Both the position numbers and the translations under genes were made by a program. DNA of 45,339 nucleotides from an uncultured Paracoccaceae bacterium (GTDB lineage Bacteria > Pseudomonadota > Alphaproteobacteria > Rhodobacterales > Rhodobacteraceae), in contig CANNFA010000012.1 of the NCBI GenBank assembly GCA_947503765.1, positions 1 to 45,339 of the forward strand. Reading direction: 5' to 3'. This document shows, piece after piece, positions 8,242 through 16,958 of this stretch. The notes under the pieces were generated by a model. The model was not told the DNA's origin and did no database searches. It worked only from the letters and a program-made list of their open reading frames with translations. Numbering within the stretch: the first letter of the stretch is position 1; every line of letters starts with the position of its first letter.

Positions 8242-9540
8242 TCAGTTCTCCACTACAGCTGCGAGCTGGACTACACCGCCCCCGGTGGCTTGCCCTTCAA
8301 GGAATTCTGCCCAAGCCGTCATCATGGCGCGCCGTCGCTCAAGCATATCGGAACGGCGATAGGCGCGCTCGACGGCGCTACCAACGTCATGCGCGAGCGC
8401 CATTTCTGCCATATCGCGCGGATAGCCACGCTCAGCCGTCCAATCGCGGAAGGTCGAGCGCAGGCCATGGGGCACTGCCGGGCGGCCGGACGTGCGGTCC
8501 AGCCACCCATCGCGCCCAGCGTTGACTTCAGCCTCATGCATCCGCCGCATGACCGCGGAAAGCGACATGTCAGAGAGGACGCCACCGCGGGGTGCACGAA
8601 ACACGGGGCACCTACCGTCAGCAGGATCAGCGTCAGGAGCCTGCGCCATGCGCTCCAATAATGAAAGAGCGGGCGCAGAAAGCGCTACGCGGTGCTCACG
8701 ACGCGCCTTCATGCGGTCGGCTGGCACGGTCCAGATGCCTGCGTCCAGATCGACCTCAGCCCAAGTCATTCCCCGCACCTCACCGGAACGAGCGGCGGTG
8801 AGGACAAGAAATTCAACCGCCCGCGCCGCCGTGCCGTTGCGGTCCCGCAGTGCCGCAAACCAGGCCGATGCATCAGAGCTTACCAAGGCCGGGTGGTGAA
8901 CCGTTTTGGCGACACGCTGAGGTTTCGGAAGCATCTCCGACAGATTGCCTTTCCAACGCGCCGCGTTCTCACCCTCGCGATGTCCGGCCGCCGTTGCCCA
9001 GGAAAGGATAGCTTCGATACGCCCGCGCAGCCGCGATGCCGTCTCGGTCTTCTCTGTCCAGATCGGTTGCAGTACGCGGAGCACGTCTGCCGTACTCACC
9101 TGACCGACGGGAAGTGAGCCGAGGACCGGCAGCGCATACGTGTCGAGCGTGCTGCGCCATTGCTTGCGGTGTTTGTCGGAGCGGAACTCCGACGACTTGG
9201 CAGCGATGGCTTGCTCCGCCGCGGTGGCGAAGGTCATGAACGCACGCGCGTTGCGACGAAGGGCAACGGGATCGCCACCGGCTTGCGCAATACGCATGTT
9301 CTCAAGCGCCGCGTCGCGCGCAGCGGCCAAGGTGATCACCGGCGGCGTGCCCAAGCCGATCTCACGCCGCCGCCCCGAGATGACGATGCGCTGCACCCAG
9401 CGGCGACTTCCGGACGGTTCGACGCGTAGCAGCAGCCCAAGTCCGCCACCGTCGTGGTATTTCCCCGGCTCGCGAACCGTGCGTACGAAGGCTGCGCTGA
9501 GCGGCTTGCCTATCCTCGGCTTGGCGTCTGCACTCGACAT
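8242..9540 (-). CDS. int: tyrosine-type site-specific integrase (P4/DUF4102 type)
   Basis: This 432-residue protein begins at MSSADAKPRIG. An upstream in-frame ATG (9582) adds 14 residues of poor quality. An N-terminal DUF4102-like arm-binding domain (about 12-90, GGGLGLLLRVEPSGSRRW) is followed by a SAM-like core-binding domain (about 105-205) and a catalytic domain. The catalytic set is intact: R251 (AARSGEVRG), K278, H358-x2-R361 (PHGLRSTF), H384 (ALAHDVG) and Y394 (AYRRSD). It lies at the right edge of the element, about 140 bp from a tRNA-Ser 3'-end copy, the expected target for this class. It should catalyse integration and, with the AlpA-like factor, excision. Confidence 0.95.
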   Translation of the reverse strand: MSSADAKPRIGKPLSAAFVRTVREPGKYHDGGGLGLLLRVEPSGSRRWVQRIVISGRRREIGLGTPPVITLAAARDAALENMRIAQAGGDPVALRRNARAFMTFATAAEQAIAAKSSEFRSDKHRKQWRSTLDTYALPVLGSLPVGQVSTADVLRVLQPIWTEKTETASRLRGRIEAILSWATAAGHREGENAARWKGNLSEMLPKPQRVAKTVHHPALVSSDASAWFAALRDRNGTAARAVEFLVLTAARSGEVRGMTWAEVDLDAGIWTVPADRMKARREHRVALSAPALSLLERMAQAPDADPADGRCPVFRAPRGGVLSDMSLSAVMRRMHEAEVNAGRDGWLDRTSGRPAVPHGLRSTFRDWTAERGYPRDMAEMALAHDVGSAVERAYRRSDMLERRRAMMTAWAEFLEGQATGGGVVQLAAVVEN

Positions 9541-9680
9541 TCCTGTCCCCCTTGCTGTCCCCCACAAAGTAGGGGAATACACGGAACTCTACAAGCCTCC
9601 TTGGGACGGGTGATCGTACGATGTTCTTGATATAATGAGTACTTTGAGATCGCTCGGGAACGTGTGGGAATGAAGCATGG

Positions 9681-9699
9681 CTGCCTGTCTCTCCGCCAG
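9681..9699 (+). other. Element attachment site: tRNA-Ser 3'-end duplicate
   Basis: TGCCTGTCTCTCCGCCA (9682-9698) equals the T-arm/acceptor 3' end plus CCA of a tRNA-Ser whose 5' end would be GGAGAGA. The preceding 80 bp cannot fold into the rest of a tRNA, so only the att core is present. It sits about 140 bp outside the integrase start. The intact tRNA-Ser should therefore lie at the other end of the element, left of this window. Confidence 0.72.
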
Positions 9700-9708
9700 A
9701 CGGATACT

Positions 9709-9873
9709 TTAATCCGGAAGTGCTGCGCAAAAGCCGCCGCTCTGCGCCACGCCGGAGCCGAGGGCGAGGAGGGGCGGCGCGGCATAGGGATTGGGCATCG
9801 TCAGGCGAAGGTCGAGCAGGATGAGCGAAGCCAGCAGCGCCATCGCCGCCAATGCGGTCACGCGCCGGTTCAT
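9709..9873 (-). CDS. small membrane-anchored protein of the rhodanese/TsuA operon
   Basis: A 54-residue frame starts at an ATG that overlaps the stop of the upstream transporter gene (ATGA, 9870-9873). It encodes a basic start MNRR, one hydrophobic helix (VTALAAMALLASLILL) and a short tail ending in CAALPD. One membrane span with the C-terminus outside is the simplest reading. I recognise no family. Coupling to the transporter suggests an accessory subunit or stabiliser. Confidence 0.55.
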   Translation of the reverse strand: MNRRVTALAAMALLASLILLDLRLTMPNPYAAPPLLALGSGVAQSGGFCAALPD

Positions 9874-11006
9874 GTGCGCGCCTCCAGGCCCAGCCGTGGT
9901 CTGAGGCCGATACCGACCCAGGACCCGGCGAAGGCGGCCGCGAACCAGACCCAACCATGCAGGCTGCCGGTCGATATGCCGGAAAAGAAGGCGCCCACGT
10001 TGCAGCCGAAGGCGAGCCGCGACGAGTAGCCAAGCAGCAGGCCCGCCACCATTGTCGCCGCCCAGGCGCGGGCGGGAAGGCGCGGCAGCAGGGCGGACAG
10101 GCCTCCTTTCCGCCAGGTCGCCACCAGAAAGGCCCCCGCGAGCAGGCCGAAATTGGTCAGCGAGGTATAGTCGGTCAGGATGCTCTCACCCAGCCGGGCG
10201 GCGCTGCCCGGCGCAGACCAGAAGCCGGAGCCGCTCAGATCCACGCCGGCGGCTACCGCACCCTTGGCGACCCACAGGCCCAGCCCGTAGACCACGCCCC
10301 AGGGCTGGCCGGCAACGACGAGATTGGCAATGGCCAGCGCGGCCAGGAACAGCGCCGCCGCGATCAGCCGCATCGGCAGCCGCCGCGTGCCCGGCGCCGC
10401 GCGCCAAAGCAGGAAGGCCGCCACCGCGCCGATCAGCGCAAGCGTGACCGCCAGACCTGCAGGGCCCTGCAGGACGATGATCGGCAGTGCGCCGAGATCC
10501 GTCCACCACAGCAGGTGATAGGCACCGAAAAAGCTGCCGATCGCGAAAAAGGGCAGCGCCAGCAGGCCGACGGGGTTGCCGCTGCCGGCATTCACCAGCG
10601 TGCCGGACCCGCATCCGAGCACCACCTGCATCGCCGCGCCGAAAACGAACGCACCGCCGGCCATCGCCCAACCCACCGGGGCCGCGGCCCCGACCAGTTC
10701 GCCCGAATGGCTTTGCAGCAGCGGCAGGGCGACGATCGCGACCAGCGCGATCGCCAGAAGCTGGGCGAGGAGGCCGGCCGGGTCGCGCCGCGTGATCATC
10801 GCGCGCCACGGCCCCGCAAAGCCGAAGCGCAACCCTTCCAGCACGATGCCGATGCCAAGCCCGATGCCAAGCATCAGGCCAAAGCGCGCGCCCGCCAGAA
10901 CCGCGACCGCGCCCACGGCGCCAAGCCCGGCGGCCACGATGACGCCTCGCCCGAGCGCCCGGCTCGTGCCATGCCCATCGCGGCCTGGGTCGATGATCGC
11001 CGTCAT
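9870..11006 (-). CDS. tsuA: YeeE/YedE (TsuA-like) thiosulfate/sulfur-compound transporter
   Basis: This 378-residue polytopic membrane protein has about nine hydrophobic helices and the two diagnostic cysteine loops, VLGCGSGTLVNAG (C132) and FGCNVGAFFSG (C335). In this family buried cysteines relay thiosulfate or related sulfur compounds across the inner membrane. The first repeat reads FGFAGPW, where many relatives have a Cys, so one family cysteine may be missing. The start overlaps the stop of the rhodanese gene (TGATG), and a 54-residue membrane protein follows. The operon pairs a periplasmic sulfurtransferase with a sulfur importer, which points to thiosulfate or sulfane-sulfur assimilation. 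Confidence 0.85.
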   Translation of the reverse strand: MTAIIDPGRDGHGTSRALGRGVIVAAGLGAVGAVAVLAGARFGLMLGIGLGIGIVLEGLRFGFAGPWRAMITRRDPAGLLAQLLAIALVAIVALPLLQSHSGELVGAAAPVGWAMAGGAFVFGAAMQVVLGCGSGTLVNAGSGNPVGLLALPFFAIGSFFGAYHLLWWTDLGALPIIVLQGPAGLAVTLALIGAVAAFLLWRAAPGTRRLPMRLIAAALFLAALAIANLVVAGQPWGVVYGLGLWVAKGAVAAGVDLSGSGFWSAPGSAARLGESILTDYTSLTNFGLLAGAFLVATWRKGGLSALLPRLPARAWAATMVAGLLLGYSSRLAFGCNVGAFFSGISTGSLHGWVWFAAAFAGSWVGIGLRPRLGLEART

Positions 11007-11938
11007 CAGTTGGCCAGGACCTGGTTGACCAGGTTCCGCAACAGGCCCGGCGTGTTCGCCATCTCGTGATCGGTCCGGGAATATCCGACCATGGATTCGG
11101 GGTAGAGCTTCACGTTCTCGATGCCGGCCAATTCGGACAGGGCGAACCAGTTCGTTGCCGCCCAGTGCCCGGTATTGCAGTAGGATACGATCTCCTGGCC
11201 CGGCGTCACGCCGAGGGCCTCGGCGATCCTGGCGGCGGATGCGCTATCGACCAATGTCGTGCCCTCCTCGAAAAAGGACGAATGCACGAGGTTCACCCCG
11301 CCCGGCAGCGTTCCGGGCCTTGCGGCGGCCGGATGCGCCTTGTCCCCGTTGAAGAAACTTGCGGGCCGCGCGTCGATCAGAACCGCCTGCTGGCGGCCCT
11401 CCACGACCTCGGCGACAGCGCCCGTATCGGCCAGCCACCGGGTCGAGAAGGTGATGTCGATCTTCGAGGGCGTTGGCTGGGTGGCGGTCAGGTCCACCGG
11501 CAATTCCGCGGCCTCCCAGGCCGTCATGCCGCCATCGAGGATGGCGAGCTGCGACACACCGGAGGATTTCAGCGTCCAGTAGACCCGCGCGGCCGCGCCG
11601 AAATCGCTGTCGCTATCGCCCTCATGCACCACCACCACGGGCCGCTCCAACGTCACGCCGAGGCCTTGCAGCAGCAATTCCAGCCGGTCTTCCGGCACCA
11701 GCTGGCCGGGATTGTCCTTGGGGCCGCGAAAGTCGGCATATGAAGCTGCCACCGCGCCGGGAATGTGACCCTCCCCATAGGCCGCGCCGCGGATGTCGAG
11801 CACCAGCGGCGGGTTGGCGCCCGGATCCGCCGCCAGCGTGGCAGGCTCGATCAGGGGCCCGAAGGTTTCGGCGGCAGGTGCCGCGCCCGCGAAGCCGCTG
11901 GAAATCAGCGCCGTGAATGCAATGGCTTTGACTCTCAT
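11006..11938 (-). CDS. periplasmic tandem-rhodanese sulfurtransferase
   Basis: This 310-residue protein has an N-terminal signal peptide (MRVKAIAFTALISSGFAGAA, cleavage near APA-AE). Two rhodanese domains follow. The first (about 35-155) has LVLDIRGAAYGEGHIPGA but no Cys in its loop (HEGDSDSDFG), as in two-domain sulfurtransferases whose N-terminal unit is structural. The second (about 170-310) has the active loop SYCNTGHWA with the persulfide-forming Cys. I chose the ATG at 11938 because it gives a proper signal peptide. It likely moves sulfane sulfur in the periplasm and passes it to the coupled TsuA-type transporter. Confidence 0.88.
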   Translation of the reverse strand: MRVKAIAFTALISSGFAGAAPAAETFGPLIEPATLAADPGANPPLVLDIRGAAYGEGHIPGAVAASYADFRGPKDNPGQLVPEDRLELLLQGLGVTLERPVVVVHEGDSDSDFGAAARVYWTLKSSGVSQLAILDGGMTAWEAAELPVDLTATQPTPSKIDITFSTRWLADTGAVAEVVEGRQQAVLIDARPASFFNGDKAHPAAARPGTLPGGVNLVHSSFFEEGTTLVDSASAARIAEALGVTPGQEIVSYCNTGHWAATNWFALSELAGIENVKLYPESMVGYSRTDHEMANTPGLLRNLVNQVLAN

Positions 11939-12159
11939 GGGAACACCCTTTCCTGTGCGTTTCCCGGACAAATCCGCGCGATTCCGGCTGCTTGCAAGAC
12001 CTGCCGCCACCGCTCGGGCGACCGTCTGGAGACCGGGTGTTCGGCTTGCCGAGCCAAAGGCGAACCATGGTTTTCGCTTGCCGGGGCAGGTTGGGAGATC
12101 GGACTGCGCGCGGACGGGATCGCGGAACAGCATCCTTATTCGCGTTTAACCACCATAAT

Positions 12160-12398
12160 TCATCAAGGTCAGTTTTTAGAGCAGGGCCGTGCGGTTGGCG
12201 GTGTGCATGATCTTCATGCGCAGCTGGAATGTTCCCTCCGGGCTAACGTCCCGGCGTTTGCTTGCGTTGGGTTCCGTGGTTCCGGTTTCGGAGCTTGCGG
12301 CGCGGGCGTGCGTCAAACTGGCCTCATAAAAGGGGACCGTCCATGGACGCTGAAAACGGCTTGATAAAGACGGATGCTCTAATCTGACAATGCCCAAA
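12160..12398. mobile_element. Short inverted-repeat element / IS deletion remnant
   Basis: The left end AAGGTCAGTTTTTAGAGCA (about 12165-12183) mirrors the right end, which read on the minus strand gives GGGCATTGTCAGATTAGAGC (12376-12395). Between them a minus-strand frame ends ...QLRMKIMHTANRTALL with its stop at 12176, right beside the left end, as transposase C-termini do. A related element with the same outer sequence lies at 38533-38705. The family is not recognised. It reads best as an internally deleted IS or MITE. Confidence 0.5.
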
Positions 12399-12496
12399 AG
12401 GGGTGCGACGCGACACCGTATTGCCGAGTGCCCGTCCCGGAGCCACGTTGATGACGCATGCCATACCATGAAACCGGAGAGCCGGAGGGTACGTCG

Positions 12497-13006
12497 ATGA
12501 GATCGAAGAGCCGGAACATTGCCACTGTTCAGGGGATGGACCGCAAGGCCGTCCAGATGTTCCTGTCGGAGATGGCGGACGAATGGCGCGCCGGGGACAT
12601 GAAGGTGATCGGCGTGACCGCGCAGGGCAGCGGCCCGCCGGATCGCACATGCACGGCCGGTTTCCTGCGCGACATCGAGTCCGGCGACCGGTTTCAGATC
12701 TATCTCGAGGAGCAGCCGACCGATACGTCCTGCGATCTCGATGCCAGCGGCGTAGATGCGGCCTGTGCAAGCGTGATGGAGCAGATCGCGACCGGTGATC
12801 TTGTCGTCCTCAGCAAATTCGGCAAACTCGAGGCCGAAGGGCGGGGGCTCTTTCCGGCCTTCGAGACAGCGATTGCCGCCGGCGTTCCCGTGGTGACGAC
12901 CGTATCGCCCAAGCACCGCAAAGCCTGGCAGGCGTTTGCGCCGGATGCGGTCTCTCTCGACGCGGAGAAATCCGCGCTAACCGACTGGCTGTCGCGTCAG
13001 GCCTGA
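12497..13006 (+). CDS. DUF2478-family protein
   Basis: This 169-residue protein follows a good Shine-Dalgarno (GGAGGG). It matches the DUF2478 pattern: VIGVTAQGSG (about 36-45), then LVVLSKFGKLEAEGRGL (103-119), then AGVPVVTTVSP (128-138). Relatives often begin with a P-loop-like nucleotide-binding segment and occur near molybdenum or metal-transport genes. Here the N-terminus (NIATVQGMDRKAVQMFLSEM) lacks an obvious Walker A, so nucleotide binding is doubtful. It stands alone on the plus strand between a transposon remnant and nfeD. Its role is unknown. The family call is from pattern memory. Confidence 0.7.
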   Translation: MRSKSRNIATVQGMDRKAVQMFLSEMADEWRAGDMKVIGVTAQGSGPPDRTCTAGFLRDIESGDRFQIYLEEQPTDTSCDLDASGVDAACASVMEQIATGDLVVLSKFGKLEAEGRGLFPAFETAIAAGVPVVTTVSPKHRKAWQAFAPDAVSLDAEKSALTDWLSRQA

Positions 13007-13192
13007 AACAGGCAGCGGTAAAAGCTTCGGATCCCGGGACGGCCCTCCTGTGTCCCGGCAGCTTTGGTCGAAACGCCGGCTGATCGGCCTATATATCATT
13101 GAAAGCGCATTGGGCGAGACAGGCGGCACTTGGCAGGAAACCGGTTGGAAAAAGCGCAGCCGCGGAAAGCGCGGATGGCGCCATGGTGTGAC

Positions 13193-14563
13193 ATGACAAG
13201 GATCACGACATTCCTGCTGACCTGCCTTTTCGCCTTCGGCCTTGCCAGCGTGGCGGTCAGCGCAGAGAGCGATGGCACCGCGACGGCGGGCCGTCCCGGC
13301 GGAACGGCCATCGTGCTTGACGTGATCGGGCCGATCGGGCCGGGAACCACGGAGTATCTGCGACAAGGTTTTGCGGCTGCCGATGGTGCAACGGTGATCG
13401 TCGTGCGGATCGACACGCCGGGCGGGCTCGTGCAATCCATGCGCGAAATCGTCCAGATGTTCCTGGCCTCTCCGGTGCCGGTCATCACCTATGTCGCCCC
13501 GGGCGGCGCGCGTGCGGCGAGCGCGGGCACCTACATGCTGTACGGCAGTCACCTGGCCGCGATGGCGCCGGGGACGAACCTTGGCGCCGCGACACCGGTT
13601 CAGATGGGCGGCGCGCCCCAGCCGCTGGGGGGCGAGGAGGACGAGGATGGGGCGGCCCCGGCCGACGCCATGACCGCCAAGAGCGTCAACGATGCGGTTG
13701 CCTATATCCGCGCTCTCGCCGAACTTCAGGGACGCAATGCCGACTGGGCCGAGGACGCGGTGCGCAAGGCGGCGAGCCTGTCGGCGAACGAGGCGCTGAA
13801 ACGCGACGTGATCGAGATCGTCGCGCCCGATCTGGATGCGCTGCTGGTCGCCGCCGATGGGCGCATTGTCAACCTCGGCGGACGAGAAGTGACGTTGCAG
13901 ACCGCCGATCTGAAAGCGATCGAGGTGCCGCCGGACTGGCGGGCGCAACTGATCGGCATCCTCGCCAACCCGACGCTTGCCTACATGCTGATGCTGGTCG
14001 GGATCTACGGGATCATATTCGAGGTGATCAATCCCGGCGCCATGGTGCCGGGTGTCATCGGCGGCATCTCCCTCATCCTCGCACTTTTCGCGCTCAACTT
14101 GCTGCCGATCAACGCTGCCAGTGCCGGGCTGGTTCTGCTGGGGATCGCCCTGATGACCGCCGAGGCATTTGCGCCCTCCTTCGGAGTGCTGGGGATTGGC
14201 GGCATCCTGGCCTTCGGGCTGGGCTCGGTCTTCATGTTCGAAGAGGTGCCGGGCTTTCACTTGTCGCCGGGCGTGATCGTCACGGCTACGGCGACAAGCG
14301 CGCTGCTGCTGATCGTCGTCCTTGCCGCCGCGCTGCGGGCGCATCGCAAGCGCGTGGTCAGTGGCGACAACGTGCTGATCGGCACGACCGGCACGGTCCT
14401 GTCATGGTCCGGCGAAAGCGGGACGATTCTTGTCCACGGCGAACGCTGGCAGGCGCGGGGGACGGCGCGGGCCGCCAGGGGCGACCGCATGCGCATCACG
14501 GCGCGGGACGGGCTGACGCTTTGGGTCGACCCGGCCGGAAGCCCGAATGTTGAGGAGAATTGA
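13193..14563 (+). CDS. nfeD: NfeD family membrane serine protease
   Basis: This 456-residue protein starts with a signal/anchor (TRITTFLLTCLFAFGLASVA). A ClpP-like protease domain follows (about 35-215), with catalytic Ser110 in ARAASAGTY and Lys163 in MTAKSVND. Four to five hydrophobic helices (about 255-385) and a C-terminal OB-fold (about 400-455, LIGTTGTVLSW) complete the long-form NfeD architecture. Family members cleave hydrophobic stretches of the partner stomatin/slipin and help control membrane microdomains. The slipin gene starts immediately after its stop codon, the classic pairing. The ATG at 13193 is chosen because upstream codons do not give a sensible signal sequence. Confidence 0.93.
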   Translation: MTRITTFLLTCLFAFGLASVAVSAESDGTATAGRPGGTAIVLDVIGPIGPGTTEYLRQGFAAADGATVIVVRIDTPGGLVQSMREIVQMFLASPVPVITYVAPGGARAASAGTYMLYGSHLAAMAPGTNLGAATPVQMGGAPQPLGGEEDEDGAAPADAMTAKSVNDAVAYIRALAELQGRNADWAEDAVRKAASLSANEALKRDVIEIVAPDLDALLVAADGRIVNLGGREVTLQTADLKAIEVPPDWRAQLIGILANPTLAYMLMLVGIYGIIFEVINPGAMVPGVIGGISLILALFALNLLPINAASAGLVLLGIALMTAEAFAPSFGVLGIGGILAFGLGSVFMFEEVPGFHLSPGVIVTATATSALLLIVVLAAALRAHRKRVVSGDNVLIGTTGTVLSWSGESGTILVHGERWQARGTARAARGDRMRITARDGLTLWVDPAGSPNVEEN

Positions 14564-15379
14564 ATGCCATCCATCGATACGATCGCCTATGGCCTGATCG
14601 GCCTGATCGCCATTGCCATCCTGGTGTCACTGTTCCGCATCCTGCGGGAATACGAGCGCGGGGTGGTCTTCACCCTTGGCCGCTTTTCCGGCGTCAAGGG
14701 GCCGGGGTTTATCATCCTGGTTCCTTTCGTGCAGCAGATGGTGCGGGTCGACCTGCGGAGCATCGTGCTGGACGTGCCAAGCCAGGATGTCATCAGCCGC
14801 GACAACGTCTCGGTCAAGGTGAACGCGGTGCTCTATTTTCGCGTCATCGACCCCGAGCGCGCGGTGATCCAGGTCGAGCAGTTCCGCGACGCGACCAGCC
14901 AGCTGGCGCAGACGACACTGCGCTCGGTGCTGGGAAAGCATGAACTGGACGAGATGCTGGCCGAGCGCGACAAGCTGAACGACGACCTTCAAAGCATCCT
15001 TGACGCCCAGACCGATGCCTGGGGGATCAAGGTCGCGAATGTCGAGATCAAACATGTCGATATCGACGAAAGCATGGTACGTGCCATCGCCCGCCAGGCC
15101 GAGGCGGAACGGAACCGCCGCGCCCGCATCATCAACTCGGAAGGCGAGGAACAGGCCGCCGAGAAGTTGGTCGAGGCCGCGCAGCAACTCGCCCGGGTAC
15201 CCGAGGCGATGCAGTTGCGCTATCTTTCCACGCTCTACGACATTTCGTCGGACAAGTCCTCGACCATCGTCTTCCCGATGCCCGTGAATCTGTTTCGCGA
15301 GCTCATGGAACGAGCCCCGAAAAGCGGCCGGCAGGAGAACGATGATGCGGTCGGAAAAGATGCTGGGGCTCCGATCTGA
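14564..15379 (+). CDS. slipin (stomatin-like, SPFH/band 7 protein)
   Basis: This 271-residue protein has one N-terminal membrane helix ([20 protein letters not shown], 7-26) and then an SPFH domain with the family signatures [32 protein letters not shown] and [18 protein letters not shown] charged coiled-coil part (about 175-225, [20 protein letters not shown]) and the usual C-terminal [11 protein letters not shown] follow. It forms oligomeric scaffolds on the inner membrane and is the substrate or partner of the adjacent NfeD protease. Translation starts directly after the nfeD stop, so the pair is coupled. Confidence 0.94.
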   Translation: MPSIDTIAYGLIGLIAIAILVSLFRILREYERGVVFTLGRFSGVKGPGFIILVPFVQQMVRVDLRSIVLDVPSQDVISRDNVSVKVNAVLYFRVIDPERAVIQVEQFRDATSQLAQTTLRSVLGKHELDEMLAERDKLNDDLQSILDAQTDAWGIKVANVEIKHVDIDESMVRAIARQAEAERNRRARIINSEGEEQAAEKLVEAAQQLARVPEAMQLRYLSTLYDISSDKSSTIVFPMPVNLFRELMERAPKSGRQENDDAVGKDAGAPI

Positions 15380-15412
15380 TGAGCGGATGGGACACCCGGA
15401 CGGCGCGGCCTT

Positions 15413-15660
15413 TCAGAGCCTTATTGCCAGCGCTTGATCCGGGACCGTGCCTTCGGTGATGGCCTTGACAAGGACGCGTCGCGAGCTTTCCACATGTGCA
15501 CCCATCGTCACCCGCGCCGTTTCGGGATCACCGGCACGGATCGCGTCAAACACATCACGGTGTCCGACGAAGTCTGGATCGTGGAATTCCGGCAGTCCGT
15601 TTAATCTGACAATGTTCCCAGAAGACCAAGTTCTGCGCAGCCTCTGATCGGCCGGGTTGC
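15413..15660 (-). pseudogene. GntR/FadR-type regulator, FCD-domain C-terminal remnant
   Basis: The minus strand reads GLPEFHDPDFVGHRDVFDAI then RAGDPETARVTMGAHVESSR, ending at TGA 15413-15415. The H..vfdAI.aGDp..AR..M..H pattern is the last helices of an FCD ligand-binding domain. The frame stays open leftward in sequence order to about 15660 (SNPADQRLRRTW looks FCD-like too), but no start or DNA-binding domain exists because the TRAP operon begins there. It is likely a relic of a regulator that once belonged to the TRAP/CoA cluster. A 15-mer shared with the IS-like ends lies inside it at 15600-15614. Confidence 0.6.
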
Positions 15661-15683
15661 TCAGTCCGACAGTGCCGCAACCC

Positions 15684-16958
15684 CTAGTTGAACACGAGGT
15701 TCGGCAGCATTAGCGCAAGCCCCGGAATGAAGGTCACCGACAACAGCAAGAGCGCCATCAAGCCCAGAAACGGCAGGATGCCGCGGATCACTTCGGATAC
15801 CGGCGCCTTGGACACGCCGGACAGCACGAACAGGTTGAGCCCGACCGGCGGGGTCAGCATCGCCATTTCGATATTGACCACCACGATGATCGCGTAATGC
15901 ACCGGGTCGATATTGAACTGCGCGAATAACGGCATCACCAGCGGCACGGTAATCAATACGATCGAAAGACCTTCCAGGACGGTACCCAGAACCAGCATGG
16001 CCAGATTCATCAGCAGCAGGAACTGCCAGGCCTTGAGATCGATGCTGGTAACGAACTCTACCAGCCGGGCCGGCATCCGGGATTCCATCAGCCAATGACC
16101 GAACAGGAACGCGGCCACGACGATCATGATGATCGACGCCGAGCGGCGCATGGCGATGCCGGTGGCGGGCAACACGTCACGCAGGCTGCAGCCGCGATAG
16201 ATCCCCAGGCTGACCACAATCGACAGGACCGCCGCCAGCGCCGCCGATTCCGAAATCGTCGCATAGCCGCCGTAGATGCCGACAAAGATCAGCAACGGAA
16301 TCGCCAGTGCCGGCAGGCCCCGCAGATTGGCGAGCAGGAAGCTGCGCAGATCCGGCGGGTCGCGCCGCGCAAGGTTACGCGATTTGGCGTAGTACAGGAT
16401 GAAGATGGCGAACAGCAGCCCTTGCAGCAGGCCCGGCACGACGCCCGCCAGGAACAGCCGCGGGATCGACGCTTCGGCGATCAGGCCGTAGATGATCAGG
16501 ATGATCGACGGCGGGATCAGGATGCCCAGCGTGCCCGACGCGCCGACCACGCCCAGCGCGAACGGCCGGTCATAGCCGCGCGCCAGCATGGCCGGAACCA
16601 GGATCGTCGCCATCGCCAGCGCCGTTGCCACGGATGACCCGGACACCGCCGCGAAGATTGTGGTCGCCCCGACGCAGGTCAGAGCCAGGCCGCCGCGCAG
16701 CCAGCCCAGCCAGGCTTCGGCCATCTCGATCAGGCTTTTGGCGATGCCGCCGCGCTCCATGAATTGTGCCGCGATCACGAAGAACGGCACGGCCAGAATC
16801 GTCTCTCCGTTCAGCTTGTCGACGGCGACCTGCGCGACAGAGATGCCGGGCGTGCCGCTCCAGAGAAGCAAGAGCATCGACAGCCCGCCAAGCGCGGCAA
16901 AGATCGGAAGCCCAAGAAACAGCAGTAAAAGTAACGCGGCAAAGACCAGGACCAGCAT
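15684..16958 (-). CDS. dctM: TRAP transporter large permease (DctM/SiaM type)
   Basis: This 424-residue membrane protein has 11-13 hydrophobic segments. It carries the family signatures ETILAVPFFVIAAQFMERGG, FAAVSGSSVATALAMATI, GASGTLGILIPPSI and ALAAVLSIVVSLGIY. It forms the ion-coupled translocation unit of a TRAP system that takes organic acids into the cytoplasm using a sodium or proton gradient. The start overlaps the stop of dctQ (TGATG), and dctP lies upstream in the same operon. The neighbouring divergent CoA genes suggest a C4-C5 dicarboxylate such as itaconate or mesaconate as cargo. Confidence 0.95.
   Translation of the reverse strand: MLVLVFAALLLLLFLGLPIFAALGGLSMLLLLWSGTPGISVAQVAVDKLNGETILAVPFFVIAAQFMERGGIAKSLIEMAEAWLGWLRGGLALTCVGATTIFAAVSGSSVATALAMATILVPAMLARGYDRPFALGVVGASGTLGILIPPSIILIIYGLIAEASIPRLFLAGVVPGLLQGLLFAIFILYYAKSRNLARRDPPDLRSFLLANLRGLPALAIPLLIFVGIYGGYATISESAALAAVLSIVVSLGIYRGCSLRDVLPATGIAMRRSASIIMIVVAAFLFGHWLMESRMPARLVEFVTSIDLKAWQFLLLMNLAMLVLGTVLEGLSIVLITVPLVMPLFAQFNIDPVHYAIIVVVNIEMAMLTPPVGLNLFVLSGVSKAPVSEVIRGILPFLGLMALLLLSVTFIPGLALMLPNLVFN

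Noticed and set aside
9600-9700. A complete tRNA-Ser gene
   Set aside because: Only the 3' acceptor/T-arm end is present; the upstream sequence cannot form D, anticodon or variable arms.
9852-11069. A 405-codon plus-strand frame opposite tsuA
   Set aside because: Low-complexity Gln/Arg/Ala sequence antisense to a clear membrane transporter; no start signal.
12977-14344. A 455-codon minus-strand frame opposite nfeD
   Set aside because: Shadow of nfeD; composition is typical of antisense GC-rich frames and no motif is present.
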